From assembly GCF_027257845.1 (NCBI RefSeq), contig NZ_JAPVOT010000005.1, forward strand, positions 62,001-126,000: 64,000 bases of DNA. Direction: 5' to 3'. Both the position numbers and the translations under genes were made by a program. The notes below the pieces were generated by a model that did not search any database, had not been told where the DNA came from, and saw only the letters and a program-made list of their open reading frames with translations. The stretch comes from Alteromonas sp. BMJM2 (GTDB lineage Bacteria; Pseudomonadota; Gammaproteobacteria; Enterobacterales; Alteromonadaceae). Shown piece after piece: positions 38,243-47,114 of this stretch; within the stretch, counting starts at the first letter, position 1; each line of letters begins with the position of its first letter.

Positions 38243-40258
38243 TTGCATCTTTACGATGATGATATACCTAAAGAGAGCGTAGACAGGGATACAGTGAACA
38301 TGCTCATGGAAAACTCTGCCGCTGGTCTAGTCATGACAGCGTTTTTGTTTTCCGGGCTTATATTCTTTTTCCAGCCTACCGACTCATCTGTTTCACAAAT
38401 TAAACTTTCGTTATTGTTAGCAATGGCCGTAACACTTTTTGCTCGATGGGTAGATTCCTTCTATTGGCGCAAAAGACTTCGAGGCACCGAATTTAAACCA
38501 ACAGCAGCGCTACTGCGTTTTTCTGTAGGTTTAATTGCAACAGGCACTATTTGGGCCCTTTATACCACCCTTCTCTACGACTCAATGGGAATGATTGAGC
38601 TCGCCGTTACCATGGTGGTGATTGCCAATATGGCAGCTGGAGGAAGTACGCTTCTAGCACCCAGCAAGGTATTGGTGGTCTTTTACGGAACGGTCTTAAT
38701 ACTTCCTATATCTGTACGCGCACTTTTTAGTAATGATGAATTTTTTGTTTTGGGCGTTTTTGGCATCGTATTTTGGGTAGGCCTTTTCGCTAGTGCGTTT
38801 AGATACAACAATTTCTTTATAAACACGGTTCAACTCAAAGCTAAGAATATGATGCTGGTTGAGCAAATGAAGCGAGAACGGCAACAAACTGATCGGGTGA
38901 ACCAGCTTCTGCGCAACACAAACCAGCGACTTGATGACGTCAACGGCAGTTTAGAAATGAAGGTACAAAAGCGTACCGAAGATCTCTTTCGTTTATCTAA
39001 TCACGACCCACTTACAAGCCTTCTCAATAGAAACGGTTTGCTAAAACACATGAATCCATTGCTTGAGAAAACAAAGGCAGTGGACGGCACCTTTGCCGTT
39101 TTGTTTGTCGATTTAGATGGTTTTAAGCAGGTAAACGATAGCTTAGGTCATAAAATAGGTGACATCGTACTGACTGAAATAGCGCAACGCCTCAGCAAAT
39201 ATTGTGAAACCAACCACCTTGCCAGATGGGGTGGCGATGAGTTTGTTGCGCTTTTGCCTTATGTGACTGTGGATACCGCAAAAACCGTTGCCCACGCAAT
39301 GCGAAGTGGTATTGCCATTCCGGTTACGGCTAATAAAAACCAAATTACTCTAGATGCCACCATTGGTATCGCCATGTTTCCCGAACATGGTCACACTGCC
39401 ATGGATTTAATCCAGCATGCAGACCTCACCATGTACGACCAAAAGCGCAGGCAAAGAGGGTCTGTAGGTGTTTTTAATGAAGCTTTGCATGACGAGGTAA
39501 AGCGAGAGCAACGCTTGTGTGAACGGTTGCGTAACGCCATAGATAACGACGAATTATGTGTGCACTATCAGCCAATTATCAGTGTGAACACTAACGCACT
39601 GTCTTCGGTTGAAGCGCTGTTGCGCTGGTCTTGCGATGGAGAGAATATTACGCCGGATGTATTTATCCCCCTAGCGGAGCGCTCAGGAATGATGCCAGAA
39701 ATAGGCGCATGGGTGCTTAACCGTGCGCTAATCGACTTATCTCACTGGTCAGCATCTGACTCTATGTGCCTATCTGTGAATGTTTCTATTGCACAATTGT
39801 TAGACGATGAGTTTATTAAGATTTTAGACAGTGCTTTGCAAACCACTCAAGTGGCGCCACAGCGTTTATCGTTAGAGGTGACAGAAAGTGTTTTTGCCAA
39901 CGATGAGGAACTGGTTACACAACGACTGCAAGGGTTGGTAAGGCGTGGAGTGAAGATATCTATCGATGACTTTGGTACGGGGTACTCGTCACTATTTCGA
40001 CTGCAAACCATGCCTTTCAACTTTATTAAGATAGACAGATCTTTTGTAAAGAATACATCCGAAGAGAGTGATACCATAATACGAGCAACGCTGTTAATGG
40101 CGAAAGAATTTGGCTGTGAGACCATAGCTGAAGGTATCGAAACAGAGCAGCAATTTAAACACTTAGCAATGCTGGGCACAGACTATCTGCAAGGTTTCTA
40201 TTTCGCTAAACCCATGAAGCTTGAAGATTTGAAAAACTGGTATAACGAAAAAAATTAA
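38243..40258 (+). CDS. Membrane GGDEF-EAL protein (c-di-GMP turnover)
   Basis: A 671-residue inner-membrane protein. Five or six hydrophobic segments (residues 28-200) precede a coiled-coil linker with [13 protein letters not shown], a GGDEF domain ([15 protein letters not shown], with [21 protein letters not shown]) and an EAL domain ([51 protein letters not shown]). Both catalytic signatures look intact, so it could make or break c-di-GMP. The start is TTG at 38243 with AGAGG upstream; the nearby ATG at 38224 is out of frame, and an internal start is possible. No sensor domain other than the membrane part is seen. tdk follows 5 bp downstream. Confidence 0.93.
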   Translation: MHLYDDDIPKESVDRDTVNMLMENSAAGLVMTAFLFSGLIFFFQPTDSSVSQIKLSLLLAMAVTLFARWVDSFYWRKRLRGTEFKPTAALLRFSVGLIATGTIWALYTTLLYDSMGMIELAVTMVVIANMAAGGSTLLAPSKVLVVFYGTVLILPISVRALFSNDEFFVLGVFGIVFWVGLFASAFRYNNFFINTVQLKAKNMMLVEQMKRERQQTDRVNQLLRNTNQRLDDVNGSLEMKVQKRTEDLFRLSNHDPLTSLLNRNGLLKHMNPLLEKTKAVDGTFAVLFVDLDGFKQVNDSLGHKIGDIVLTEIAQRLSKYCETNHLARWGGDEFVALLPYVTVDTAKTVAHAMRSGIAIPVTANKNQITLDATIGIAMFPEHGHTAMDLIQHADLTMYDQKRRQRGSVGVFNEALHDEVKREQRLCERLRNAIDNDELCVHYQPIISVNTNALSSVEALLRWSCDGENITPDVFIPLAERSGMMPEIGAWVLNRALIDLSHWSASDSMCLSVNVSIAQLLDDEFIKILDSALQTTQVAPQRLSLEVTESVFANDEELVTQRLQGLVRRGVKISIDDFGTGYSSLFRLQTMPFNFIKIDRSFVKNTSEESDTIIRATLLMAKEFGCETIAEGIETEQQFKHLAMLGTDYLQGFYFAKPMKLEDLKNWYNEKN

Positions 40259-40263
40259 TCACC

Positions 40264-40848
40264 ATGGCACAACTTTATTTTTATTATTCTGCGATGAATG
40301 CAGGAAAATCCACTTCTCTTCTCCAATCTGCATATAACTACCGTGAGCGCGGTATGCACTCAATTATTTATACTGCAGGTCTTGATGATCGTTACGGTAT
40401 TGGAAAAGTCACTTCTCGAATCGGTTTGCAGGCTGATGCCAAACTCTATAGCAAAGACGATGATTTGTTCGCCTCAATTCAGCAAGATGAACAAGAACGT
40501 CCCCTCGATTGTATTTTTATTGATGAAGCACAATTTCTCACTAAAGAGCAGGTTCGCCAATTGGTTGAAGTGGTTGATGAGCTTGATGTGCCAGTGCTAG
40601 CTTACGGGTTGCGCACAGATTTCTTGGGTGAAACCTTTGAGGGCAGTCATTATCTTCTTGCGTGGGCCGATAAACTGTTCGAGCTAAAAACCGTTTGTCA
40701 TTGCGGTCGAAAAGCGAATTTTGTGGTAAGACTGGACGAACAAGGTAATGCTGTTACAGGTGGTGACCAAGTTCAAATAGGCGGAAACGACACCTATGAG
40801 TCTATGTGCCGTAAGCACTTTAAAGCACTAGTGTGGAATAATGCCTAA
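40264..40848 (+). CDS. tdk: Thymidine kinase
   Basis: Cytosolic salvage enzyme phosphorylating thymidine, 194 residues, type II family. The P-loop [13 protein letters not shown] is at residues 8-20, the DEAQF segment ([14 protein letters not shown]) near 85-98. Zinc-binding cysteines sit in [11 protein letters not shown], with MCRKHF at the C-terminus. It starts 5 bp after the GGDEF-EAL stop, so the two are probably co-transcribed despite unrelated roles. A short GCCCCA/TGGGGC hairpin lies 24 bp after the stop. Confidence 0.96.
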   Translation: MAQLYFYYSAMNAGKSTSLLQSAYNYRERGMHSIIYTAGLDDRYGIGKVTSRIGLQADAKLYSKDDDLFASIQQDEQERPLDCIFIDEAQFLTKEQVRQLVEVVDELDVPVLAYGLRTDFLGETFEGSHYLLAWADKLFELKTVCHCGRKANFVVRLDEQGNAVTGGDQVQIGGNDTYESMCRKHFKALVWNNA

Positions 40849-40872
40849 CTTTTTAGCAAAGCCTGATATAGC

Positions 40873-40888
40873 GCCCCAAGAATGGGGC
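40873..40888. terminator. Weak hairpin between tdk and the LacI-family gene
   Basis: GCCCCA and TGGGGC form a 6-bp stem with loop AGAA. There is no T run, so termination would be weak or factor-dependent. The position between convergent genes is the main support. Confidence 0.4.
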
Positions 40889-40950
40889 TAGCTACGTATT
40901 TATATCGGCAGCGCCGCAAACCCTTACATTAACATCAACGGTAATCAATA

Positions 40951-41982
40951 CTAATGACGAATGGTTTCGCCCAGCCTTAAATCAAACGGCAGTATTTGCT
41001 TGCGAACTTCACCGGCTAATAACGCTTTAGCGGCGGCTTCGCCCTTAGCTACGCTAGACTGACAAACCGTTGTTAAATGCGGCCTAGCTCTATCCGCTTC
41101 CTCAATGCCATCAAAACCTGTAATTTTGAGTTCGTTTGGCACATCAATGCCCATCGCTAGCGCGCTGTGCAGTAACTCTAATGCAATGATATCACTCATA
41201 CATAGCACCGTATTAGGCCGCGGCGAACTCATAAGCACTTCTTTGGCTGCTTGTCGGGCGTAGCTTCTGTCACTCTCGGGAAGGTGCCAAATCCATTCAT
41301 TGTTTATCTCAATGCCCTGCTCTTTCGCAGCCCGCACGTAACCGTCTAAACGACGATGTGAGATTGAGCTATTTACATCAATCAAGGGGCTATCGTAAAT
41401 TCTGCAGGTGGTAGGTGAGTCAATTAACCGTAAACCAAGTATAGCGACAATGTCATTTTCATCGATTGCAGCTTTGGCAACTTCATACGCCGCGTTTTCG
41501 TTATCAATGTTGATTGAAGGCACATCATCAATATCAAAATCTACAGTAATGGCTGGCTTAGACTGGGCTGCAATTTCTTGTGCTAGTTTATAATTTCGCG
41601 GTGCGCCATAGCAGATAAACCCATCCACAAAGTCCACTACATCCAAAATACTGTTTGAATCACCCGCGTAGAGAAGCAGGTGCTTGCCCTGTTGCTGAAG
41701 CGTTGTGGATACCCCTTTGATGAACGTACTGGCTACCGGGTCGCTCACCATATAGGCAATGCTGTCTGCAAGTACAAGTGCAACAATGTTTGACGTACCC
41801 TTACGTAAAATTTGTGCGGCCTTGTTCGGCCCTGAATAGCCTATGCGTTCGCACTGCGCGAGTATTTCTTCTCGTTTCCCTTTTGATAATTGATCAGGAC
41901 GATTAAAAGCATTTGAAATAGTAGCGGTTGATACGCCAAGTTGTTGTGCGACATCTTTAAGCGTTAACTTGGTCTTTTTCAT
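40951..41982 (-). CDS. LacI-family transcriptional regulator
   Basis: A 343-residue sugar-responsive repressor. The N-terminal HTH reads LTLKDVAQQLGVSTATISNAFNRPDQLSKGKREEIL, the standard LacI DNA-binding domain with hinge helix (NKAAQILRKGTSN). A periplasmic-binding-protein-like effector domain follows (VALVLADSIAYMVSDPVASTFIKGVS, GFICYGAP, NTVLCMSDIIALELLHSALAMGIDVPNELKITGFDG). Two palindromes with central CG lie upstream, at 42006 and 42078, and the same two elements lie before the TonB receptor, so self-regulation and control of the receptor are likely. The inducer is unknown. Confidence 0.93.
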   Translation of the reverse strand: MKKTKLTLKDVAQQLGVSTATISNAFNRPDQLSKGKREEILAQCERIGYSGPNKAAQILRKGTSNIVALVLADSIAYMVSDPVASTFIKGVSTTLQQQGKHLLLYAGDSNSILDVVDFVDGFICYGAPRNYKLAQEIAAQSKPAITVDFDIDDVPSINIDNENAAYEVAKAAIDENDIVAILGLRLIDSPTTCRIYDSPLIDVNSSISHRRLDGYVRAAKEQGIEINNEWIWHLPESDRSYARQAAKEVLMSSPRPNTVLCMSDIIALELLHSALAMGIDVPNELKITGFDGIEEADRARPHLTTVCQSSVAKGEAAAKALLAGEVRKQILPFDLRLGETIRH

Positions 41983-42005
41983 TGTAGTTCACTCACTGTG
42001 CGAAT

Positions 42006-42019
42006 CTTAATCGATAACT
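42006..42019. promoter_or_regulatory. LacI-family operator, proximal to the regulator gene
   Basis: CTTAATCGATAACT shares its first ten bases with the palindrome CTTAATCGATTAAG before the TonB receptor; the right arm is imperfect. It is 24 bp before the regulator start, well placed for self-repression. Confidence 0.6.
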
Positions 42020-42077
42020 GCTATGGCAATGTTATATCACCTTATCGAGCAGGGTTTCGCACAATACTAACATCAAC

Positions 42078-42089
42078 TTAAACGTTTAA
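42078..42089. promoter_or_regulatory. LacI-family operator, distal to the regulator gene
   Basis: TTAAACGTTTAA, a perfect palindrome identical to the 12-mer at 37863-37874. It lies 71 bp centre to centre from the proximal site; the receptor pair is 153 bp apart. Confidence 0.6.
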
Positions 42090-42171
42090 CCCAACCAAAT
42101 TAACGAGTTCATAACTAAAACTTAAACTTTTTGCGCGAGCTTAAACAAAAGTTGGAAACGTCCGATGAGTA

Positions 42172-42801
42172 CTATCGCGTACCAAATATTTTGTCTCCAG
42201 CATCGCCTAAACCTGGCAATATATAACCATTCTCATCAAGGCGCTCATCGATAGCTGCAGTAAAAATATCAACATCGGGGTGCATATCTACTACGCTTTT
42301 TATTCCCTCTGGTGCCGCAACGAGAAATAATCCCATTATGTTTTTACAGCCTTTTTCTTTTAGCAAGTCGATGGTAGATATCAAGGTGCCGCCAGTGGCT
42401 AACATAGGGTCGACGATGAGTGCCGTTCTTTCTTCAATGTTTTTAACTACTTTATCGAAGTAAGCCACTGGTTGCAGAGTCTCCTCATCGCGATATAGCC
42501 CAACAACACTTATTTTGGCGTTTGGAATAAGCTCTAATACCCCTTCGAGCATACCTAAGCCGGCTCGTAGGATTGGAACTACCGTAATCTTTTTGCCCTT
42601 GATCTGCTTTACTTCAACTTGGTCGCCAGACCAGCTTTCTATAGTCGCGCGCTCTGTAGGTAGCGTTCGCGTTGCCTCGTAAGTTAATAGGTTACCTACT
42701 TCTGACGCCAATTCGCGAAAATCTTTACTGCTAACATTAGCGTTTCGCATTAGCCCCAATTTATGAGCAATAAGAGGGTGCGTAATTTCATGAACAGCCA
42801 T
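42172..42801 (-). CDS. upp: Uracil phosphoribosyltransferase
   Basis: Converts uracil and PRPP to UMP in pyrimidine salvage. The 209 residues match the usual length. Conserved parts: [24 protein letters not shown] at the start, [29 protein letters not shown], the PRPP loop [17 protein letters not shown] near residue 130, and the C-terminal uracil-binding [16 protein letters not shown]. It lies 66 bp downstream of the small XRE gene on the same strand, so the two may share a transcript and the attenuator upstream. Confidence 0.97.
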   Translation of the reverse strand: MAVHEITHPLIAHKLGLMRNANVSSKDFRELASEVGNLLTYEATRTLPTERATIESWSGDQVEVKQIKGKKITVVPILRAGLGMLEGVLELIPNAKISVVGLYRDEETLQPVAYFDKVVKNIEERTALIVDPMLATGGTLISTIDLLKEKGCKNIMGLFLVAAPEGIKSVVDMHPDVDIFTAAIDERLDENGYILPGLGDAGDKIFGTR

Positions 42802-42867
42802 AACGAGTTCCTAAATAGATAACTAACATCATACTATAGTAAATGTTATCGCATGCTCTGTCGCGGT

Positions 42868-43089
42868 TTACGCAACATCCAGTGTTCCGCCATCGGGTAA
42901 AGTCACCTCTATGGTTAAACTTCCGCCAACGGCAGCTAAATACGCAGCCGCTCGTTGCAAAGACACATCTTGAATGCGCTTAGATTCAAGTTTACTTACC
43001 CCCGATGCAGTCACTGATAACGCCATGGCCACCACTTCTTGTTTAACACGATGCTGTTTTCTGATGTCGCCTAATGTAAGTTCTTTCAT
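42868..43089 (-). CDS. Small XRE-family helix-turn-helix protein
   Basis: A 73-residue protein with a single Cro/C1-type HTH over residues 5-55: LTLGDIRKQHRVKQEVVAMALSVTASGVSKLESKRIQDVSLQRAAAYLAAVGGSL. The C-terminal TIEVTLPDGGTLDVA resembles the strand found in some HigA-like antitoxins, but no toxin gene is adjacent. It is the first gene after a leader peptide and terminator-antiterminator set (43118-43263). The ribosome-binding site (GGTAAAAACAA before the ATG) is weak. Target unknown. Confidence 0.8.
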   Translation of the reverse strand: MKELTLGDIRKQHRVKQEVVAMALSVTASGVSKLESKRIQDVSLQRAAAYLAAVGGSLTIEVTLPDGGTLDVA

Positions 43090-43117
43090 TTGTTTTTACC
43101 GAAAAATTGAGGGCATT

Positions 43118-43213
43118 AAAAAAGCCCAGTTGGTTCACACCTTCTGGGCTTTTGCAAAACGTTCTTACCTATGCCCAGAAGCGAATACTTGCCCCTGAAC
43201 AACACGCGTCAGG
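43118..43213 (-). promoter_or_regulatory. Transcription attenuator (mutually exclusive hairpins)
   Basis: On the minus strand, in order of transcription: a short pause-like hairpin CCTGA/TCAGG (43213-43194) just after the leader stop; CTTCTGGGC (43181-43173), which pairs over 9 bp with GCCCAGAAG (43149-43141); and AAAAGCCCAG (43153-43144), which pairs over 10 bp with CTGGGCTTTT (43129-43120) followed by U's (six T at 43123-43118). The second segment is shared, so antiterminator and terminator exclude each other. This is the textbook layout of amino-acid leader attenuation. The first gene downstream is the XRE regulator, 28 bp beyond. Confidence 0.78.
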
Positions 43214-43218
43214 TGCGG

Positions 43219-43263
43219 TCAGTAGATAAAATTATAAAAATAAGATAGTGAAACGTTTTGCAT
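43219..43263 (-). CDS. Leader peptide rich in Tyr and Phe
   Basis: ATG at 43263 begins a 14-residue frame, MQNVSLSYFYNFIY, ended by TGA at 43219. Five of its last seven residues are Tyr or Phe, which is what ribosome-stalling leaders for aromatic amino acids show. An AAGAG lies eight bases before the ATG. The hairpin set that follows supports translation of the peptide. Too short for ordinary gene finding. Expression is inferred. Confidence 0.7.
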   Translation of the reverse strand: MQNVSLSYFYNFIY

Positions 43264-43530
43264 GATAATTCTCTTATATCTTTGGGTTTGGCTTTAAAAA
43301 ACTATTTTCTGAATACTCACTACGCGAGTACTTTATTATCGCTCAACGTGTTTGTGCCGGCTCGGTAAGTCTGGGTGTAATCAGCAGCTTATTTTCCTAT
43401 TCGCCCAAGCGTGTTAGCGGCTTAATTAACACTTATAGTTAAACATACCATCACTGCTGGCAATAACAACTGCTTTCCTAAAAGGAAAGTGGATAACATC
43501 GTGTTTGGGCGGCTGCGGTTTTTCTGGCAC
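43264..43530. other. Intergenic region upstream of the leader peptide
   Basis: 267 bp between the leader peptide and the wbuC stop. A TATAAG -10-like hexamer lies about 15 bp before the leader ATG on the minus strand. TACTC/GAGTA form an inverted repeat near 43313. No further gene is visible. Confidence 0.5.
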
Positions 43531-44016
43531 TTAAAATGCTGTACCAATATCAGCGCTTTTTAGCTTAGTTAAAAACGCAGGAACCTCTGCACTGCCCTCT
43601 TCGGGTGACCAAGACGCAAACCCCTTATCTTCGTTGAGATCGTAAGGGCCTTGCTTTACTTCCATGAATACCACAGGTTCGAAACATACTGTGGCATGCC
43701 AGGTGTGCGGCACAATCTCTAACCCTGAACATTCCCCACCTGCTTCCAATGAAACACGATTGGTCACTATGCCGTGCTCATCAAAAAATAATAGGTCTAA
43801 GGCCCCTTCAACAACCATAAAAAACTCCCACTTATGGCGTTGAATATGCTGGTGAGGCCTCACATAAGAATCGGGAAGCATAGCAATGAATAAGCGCTGC
43901 ACAACATCGTCGTAAGACCGATGTACATTCAGGTTTGCCCGTTTACGCGGGCTCTTTGCAGCCTCATTTTTCAATTTGGCGAAAGCGGCGCGGTCAAATA
44001 GTTGCACATTATTCAT
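43531..44016 (-). CDS. WbuC-type cupin metalloprotein
   Basis: A 161-residue cupin from the ATG at 44016, which has GAGGG six bases upstream; a start nine codons earlier lacks this. The cupin motifs are RPHQHIQRHKWEFFMVVEGALDLLFFDEHG, with the metal-binding His residues and Glu, and GLEIVPHTWHATVCFEPVVFMEVKQGPY. The WbuC family (N-terminal DRAAFAKLKNEAAKSPRKRANLNVHRS) occurs in or near polysaccharide loci. Its reaction is not established. Here it is away from the EPS cluster. Confidence 0.85.
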   Translation of the reverse strand: MNNVQLFDRAAFAKLKNEAAKSPRKRANLNVHRSYDDVVQRLFIAMLPDSYVRPHQHIQRHKWEFFMVVEGALDLLFFDEHGIVTNRVSLEAGGECSGLEIVPHTWHATVCFEPVVFMEVKQGPYDLNEDKGFASWSPEEGSAEVPAFLTKLKSADIGTAF

Positions 44017-44124
44017 TGCATTCCCTCGTCGTTGATAGGTCAAAAGAGATAGCCATTGAATTAGCTACTGTATTTGTTGCTCAATGCTACAGTTTGTCAT
44101 TGTTATGACTTGTCTTACAAAAAT

Positions 44125-44154
44125 AAAAAACGAGCATTACGCTCGTTCTTTTTT
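44125..44154. terminator. Hairpin terminator after the DUF2780 gene
   Basis: Stem AACGAGC/GCTCGTT with loop ATTAC, flanked by A-rich and T-rich runs on both sides, so it would work on either strand. It stands 67 bp after the stop of the minus-strand gene. Confidence 0.85.
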
Positions 44155-44220
44155 AAACATACTAGAGTGCGCATAGCATTGCACGCGCTAGAATGTGCTT
44201 ACCTTTGCGAGCACTAGCCT

Positions 44221-44760
44221 TTATGCCTTAAACGATGATAACCCATCCATTAGCACGGTCTTAAGCTCTTGCCCTTCTTCCGTATCAAGATAAGCCTTAA
44301 CGCTCTCAACAATTTGTGCTATTTGCTGGGTATCGAGACCTAGTGAGTCGAATTGCTTTTTCAATTCGTTCATATTAGAAAAAGATTCGCTATATCCAGC
44401 CGCCTTATCCAGCAAACCACCAAGAGAGCCTTTACTGCTCATCTCACTCACATCGGGTGCCGCCGCAAGCAGGCTGTCTAAATTAGGCAGGTTCGATTTA
44501 AGTGTGTTGATTTGCTCTGCTGAGATATTTTTTTCAGCGTAGCTAAATAGCGCCGCTAAACTTCCCTTCACCTGCTCAGAAGTCATACCCGTTGCATCTT
44601 CAACTGAGGCCATCATTCCTTCAATTGTGGGGCCCGTCACTTCTTCGCCTTCCGCGGCCAATCCTAAAAAGTCTTTGATTGAATCTAGCCAACCTTCTGC
44701 CTGTACCTGTGGTGCAACAACTAGCATTGAAGCTAAAGCAAGCGCGTATACACGTTTCAT
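44221..44760 (-). CDS. DUF2780-like secreted protein
   Basis: A 179-residue exported protein: signal peptide MKRVYALALASMLVVAPQVQAEG, then a helical, Ala/Ser/Leu-rich domain (GMMASVEDATGMTSEQVKGSLAALFSYAEKNISAEQINTLKSNLPNLDSLLAAAP) that resembles the DUF2780 (VcgC/VcgE) family. No lipobox or barrel signs. Function unknown. It lies 62 bp downstream of ylqF on the same strand and ends at a clear terminator. Confidence 0.75.
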   Translation of the reverse strand: MKRVYALALASMLVVAPQVQAEGWLDSIKDFLGLAAEGEEVTGPTIEGMMASVEDATGMTSEQVKGSLAALFSYAEKNISAEQINTLKSNLPNLDSLLAAAPDVSEMSSKGSLGGLLDKAAGYSESFSNMNELKKQFDSLGLDTQQIAQIVESVKAYLDTEEGQELKTVLMDGLSSFKA

Positions 44761-44822
44761 AATTTTTCCTTATTATCTATGTTGCGGTTAGGGTAAACCA
44801 AACCATGTAATATCAATTATAA

Positions 44823-45824
44823 CTATTTAGACTTTTTCATGCGGCGGCTTTGCTCTTCACGCTTCTCTTCGCGCTTCTCTTTGCGGTCTTTTTTGTCGGG
44901 CGTTAAAGAGCCGGTTTTGAATTTCTGCTTACGCTTGGCCTTTGCTTCTGCTTTTTTCTTAGCCGCTTCTTCTATTTCTATTTGTTCTGCCACAAGCATT
45001 TCAGGCGTTTCAAGGGTTATGCGACCTAATTTGCCAGACTGAAGTTCTTTTAACAGTATTTCACAAATTTTATGAAGGTTTACGCGCCCACCGGCCATTA
45101 TGGCGCCGCGACTTTTTGCCGCAGCTTCTAAAAACTCAATTTCGGTATCTGGCAGTTCATCGAGCTTATACCGCTCTTTTAACACCTCTGGGTAAGCCTT
45201 TATTAAGTAATCGGCGGCAAAGAAACCAACATCATCGTATTCCATTGCCGTGTTTTTCACTGCGCCAGAGGAAGCTAAACGATAGATAGAATGTGGGTTT
45301 TCAAGTTTCGGCCACAGCACCCCTGGGGTATCGAATAAAATAATACCGCTTCCTAGGTTTATGCGCTGCTGACTTTTCGTGACGGCAGGCTCGTTACCTG
45401 TTTTTGCGATAATTCGATCGGCAAGAATGTTAATAAGCGTAGACTTTCCAACATTGGGTATGCCAGTGATCATCGCTTTAATCACTTTAGCCTGACCATC
45501 TTTATGAGAGCATATGCTGCGGATAAGCTGCATAAGTTGCTTACTGTTACCAGGGTTATCGCTCGATGTGGTAATGGTTTTAACGCCGCGCTCTTTTTCT
45601 AAGCTTTCTTGCCAACGGACCGTTATCTCTGGGTCGGCTAAGTCATACTTATTCAAGATTTTAATACAGGGTTTATCGCCGCGTATCTTGGCAATTTCAG
45701 GATTTTCACTCGAAAACGGAATTCGTGCATCAAGCACTTCGATAAGTATGTCTACCTGGCTGAGCGACTCTTTTATTTCTTTGAGCGCTTTATGCATATG
45801 ACCGGGAAACCACTGAAGAGCCAT
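44823..45824 (-). CDS. ylqF: Circularly permuted ribosome-biogenesis GTPase (YlqF/RbgA-like)
   Basis: A 333-residue cytoplasmic GTPase with permuted motif order: G4 NKYDLAD (near residue 58) comes first, then G1 GIPNVGKSTL (near 120) and G3 FDTPGVLWPK (near 170). The start MALQWFPGHMHKALKEI is typical of YlqF proteins. The tail from about residue 275 is a long basic coiled coil (KKKAEAKAKRKQKFKTG then KKDRKEKREEKREEQ), probably for rRNA contact and longer than in Bacillus RbgA. Role in large-subunit assembly is known for the family. Confidence 0.93.
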   Translation of the reverse strand: MALQWFPGHMHKALKEIKESLSQVDILIEVLDARIPFSSENPEIAKIRGDKPCIKILNKYDLADPEITVRWQESLEKERGVKTITTSSDNPGNSKQLMQLIRSICSHKDGQAKVIKAMITGIPNVGKSTLINILADRIIAKTGNEPAVTKSQQRINLGSGIILFDTPGVLWPKLENPHSIYRLASSGAVKNTAMEYDDVGFFAADYLIKAYPEVLKERYKLDELPDTEIEFLEAAAKSRGAIMAGGRVNLHKICEILLKELQSGKLGRITLETPEMLVAEQIEIEEAAKKKAEAKAKRKQKFKTGSLTPDKKDRKEKREEKREEQSRRMKKSK

Positions 45825-45934
45825 GCGTTATTCCTATGTGTTTATTGGGGCTGAAAAAATATAAGTAATAGTGAATGCAAACAAAACGCTGCAAGCAGCT
45901 TACTCAAAAATCGCGGTTGTGACTTGGCGTTTAG

Positions 45935-46759
45935 TTAACATGATAGCTCGTAAGCACAAATATTCACCGCACTAGCAAGGTTCAACGAATCTATCTTACC
46001 ACTGCCCGGTATGGTAAATGCAGTAGCGTTTAGACGCTTTACATCCTCAGTAGGTACACCACGAGCTTCATTGCCAAAAAGGTAACATTCGAAGTGACCA
46101 AAGCTCTCGGATTTTACCTCTTGCCCGTGCATGTCTAAATAAGCGAACTGAGAAAATCGTGATGTTAAGCTTTCCAGTGGAACATTAAGCTCCATATCAG
46201 CGTGAAAGATAGCCCCCATACTCGACCGAACCACTTTAGAGTTAAACGGATCCACACTGTTAGGGCTGAGCAGCAGCTTAAACTGATCAAACCATGCTAG
46301 CGTACGCAGTATTGTACCAAGGTTACCGGGGTCTTGTACCTCATAAAGATAAATACAGCGCTTTGAATTGGCGCTGCTTACCGACTTTTGCATCTGCTCG
46401 TCCGCGGGTGCATTCTGGCGCGGCACTTCTTCAGATAGCGAATGAGTTACTGAATTAGTTACCGAAGGAAGCGGCACCCTAGCGATAATCCCCTGAGGTG
46501 ATTTTGTATCGCTTATTTGCTGCATTTGCACTGAGGTGACTGTCTGAACCTGGATGACATCATCGCTAAGTAATGGCGCATATTCTGCCTTGGCATTGTC
46601 AAGCCACGCTTCATACTCTGAAGTAACGTATACCGCCACCGTGTTTTTAGGCGCCGACTTCAATAACTCTAAGATCAGATGTTCACCTTCCACCAAATAA
46701 TAACCGAACTGAGTTCGATACTTTTTTTGGTGTAGCTTTTTTACATCGCTTAGCTTCAT
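45935..46759 (-). CDS. SpoU/TrmH-family RNA 2'-O-methyltransferase
   Basis: A 274-residue SPOUT methyltransferase using S-adenosylmethionine to methylate ribose of rRNA or tRNA. The N-terminal substrate-binding part reads KKYRTQFGYYLVEGEHLILELL. The catalytic domain has motif 1 YEVQDPGNLGTILRTLAWF, motif 2 LFGNEARGVP and motif 3 IPGSGKIDSLNLASAVNICAYEL. A variable, polar linker (residues 105-130) separates the two. The exact target nucleotide is unknown; RlmB- or TsnR-like activity is possible. Confidence 0.92.
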   Translation of the reverse strand: MKLSDVKKLHQKKYRTQFGYYLVEGEHLILELLKSAPKNTVAVYVTSEYEAWLDNAKAEYAPLLSDDVIQVQTVTSVQMQQISDTKSPQGIIARVPLPSVTNSVTHSLSEEVPRQNAPADEQMQKSVSSANSKRCIYLYEVQDPGNLGTILRTLAWFDQFKLLLSPNSVDPFNSKVVRSSMGAIFHADMELNVPLESLTSRFSQFAYLDMHGQEVKSESFGHFECYLFGNEARGVPTEDVKRLNATAFTIPGSGKIDSLNLASAVNICAYELSC

Positions 46760-47114
46760 TGACTCATGCTCCAGAGTTCATAATAGACACGCCGTTTAGA
46801 ATAGGTGCGCCCCTTGTGGCGCGCAAGTTTAAGTGATGTGGTTAAAAACTCAAGGTGATAATGAGGACACTTTTAAATTTAACGACTTCTTACCCTCTTG
46901 AAGCGTCTTTGCTATGTATCTAACTCATTCCACCTCTGCCTTACACAGATGTAACACTGTAAGAAGTCGTTTTTTCGTATTCTTACGACCCGAATCATCA
47001 GATTTTAGTATTAGCGTGAAAACAGTGTGATAAGAAATCGTGAAACGTCGTTGAAACATATTGTGATTATCTATTCCAAACAACTATTAAGAAGCCGGAA
47101 AACTAACACCTACT
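46760..47114. other. Divergent intergenic region with long-range inverted repeat
   Basis: 355 bp between the RNA methyltransferase gene and the small gene at 47115. It holds a perfect 13-bp inverted repeat, AACGACTTCTTAC (46881-46893) and GTAAGAAGTCGTT (46959-46971), 65 bp apart, with a T run directly after the right arm. On the plus strand this looks like the 3' end of a small structured RNA. No ORF of note is inside. Confidence 0.6.

Noticed and set aside
42868-43089. XRE protein as antitoxin of a toxin-antitoxin pair
   Set aside because: No small toxin-like gene is next to it; the neighbours are upp and an attenuator leader.
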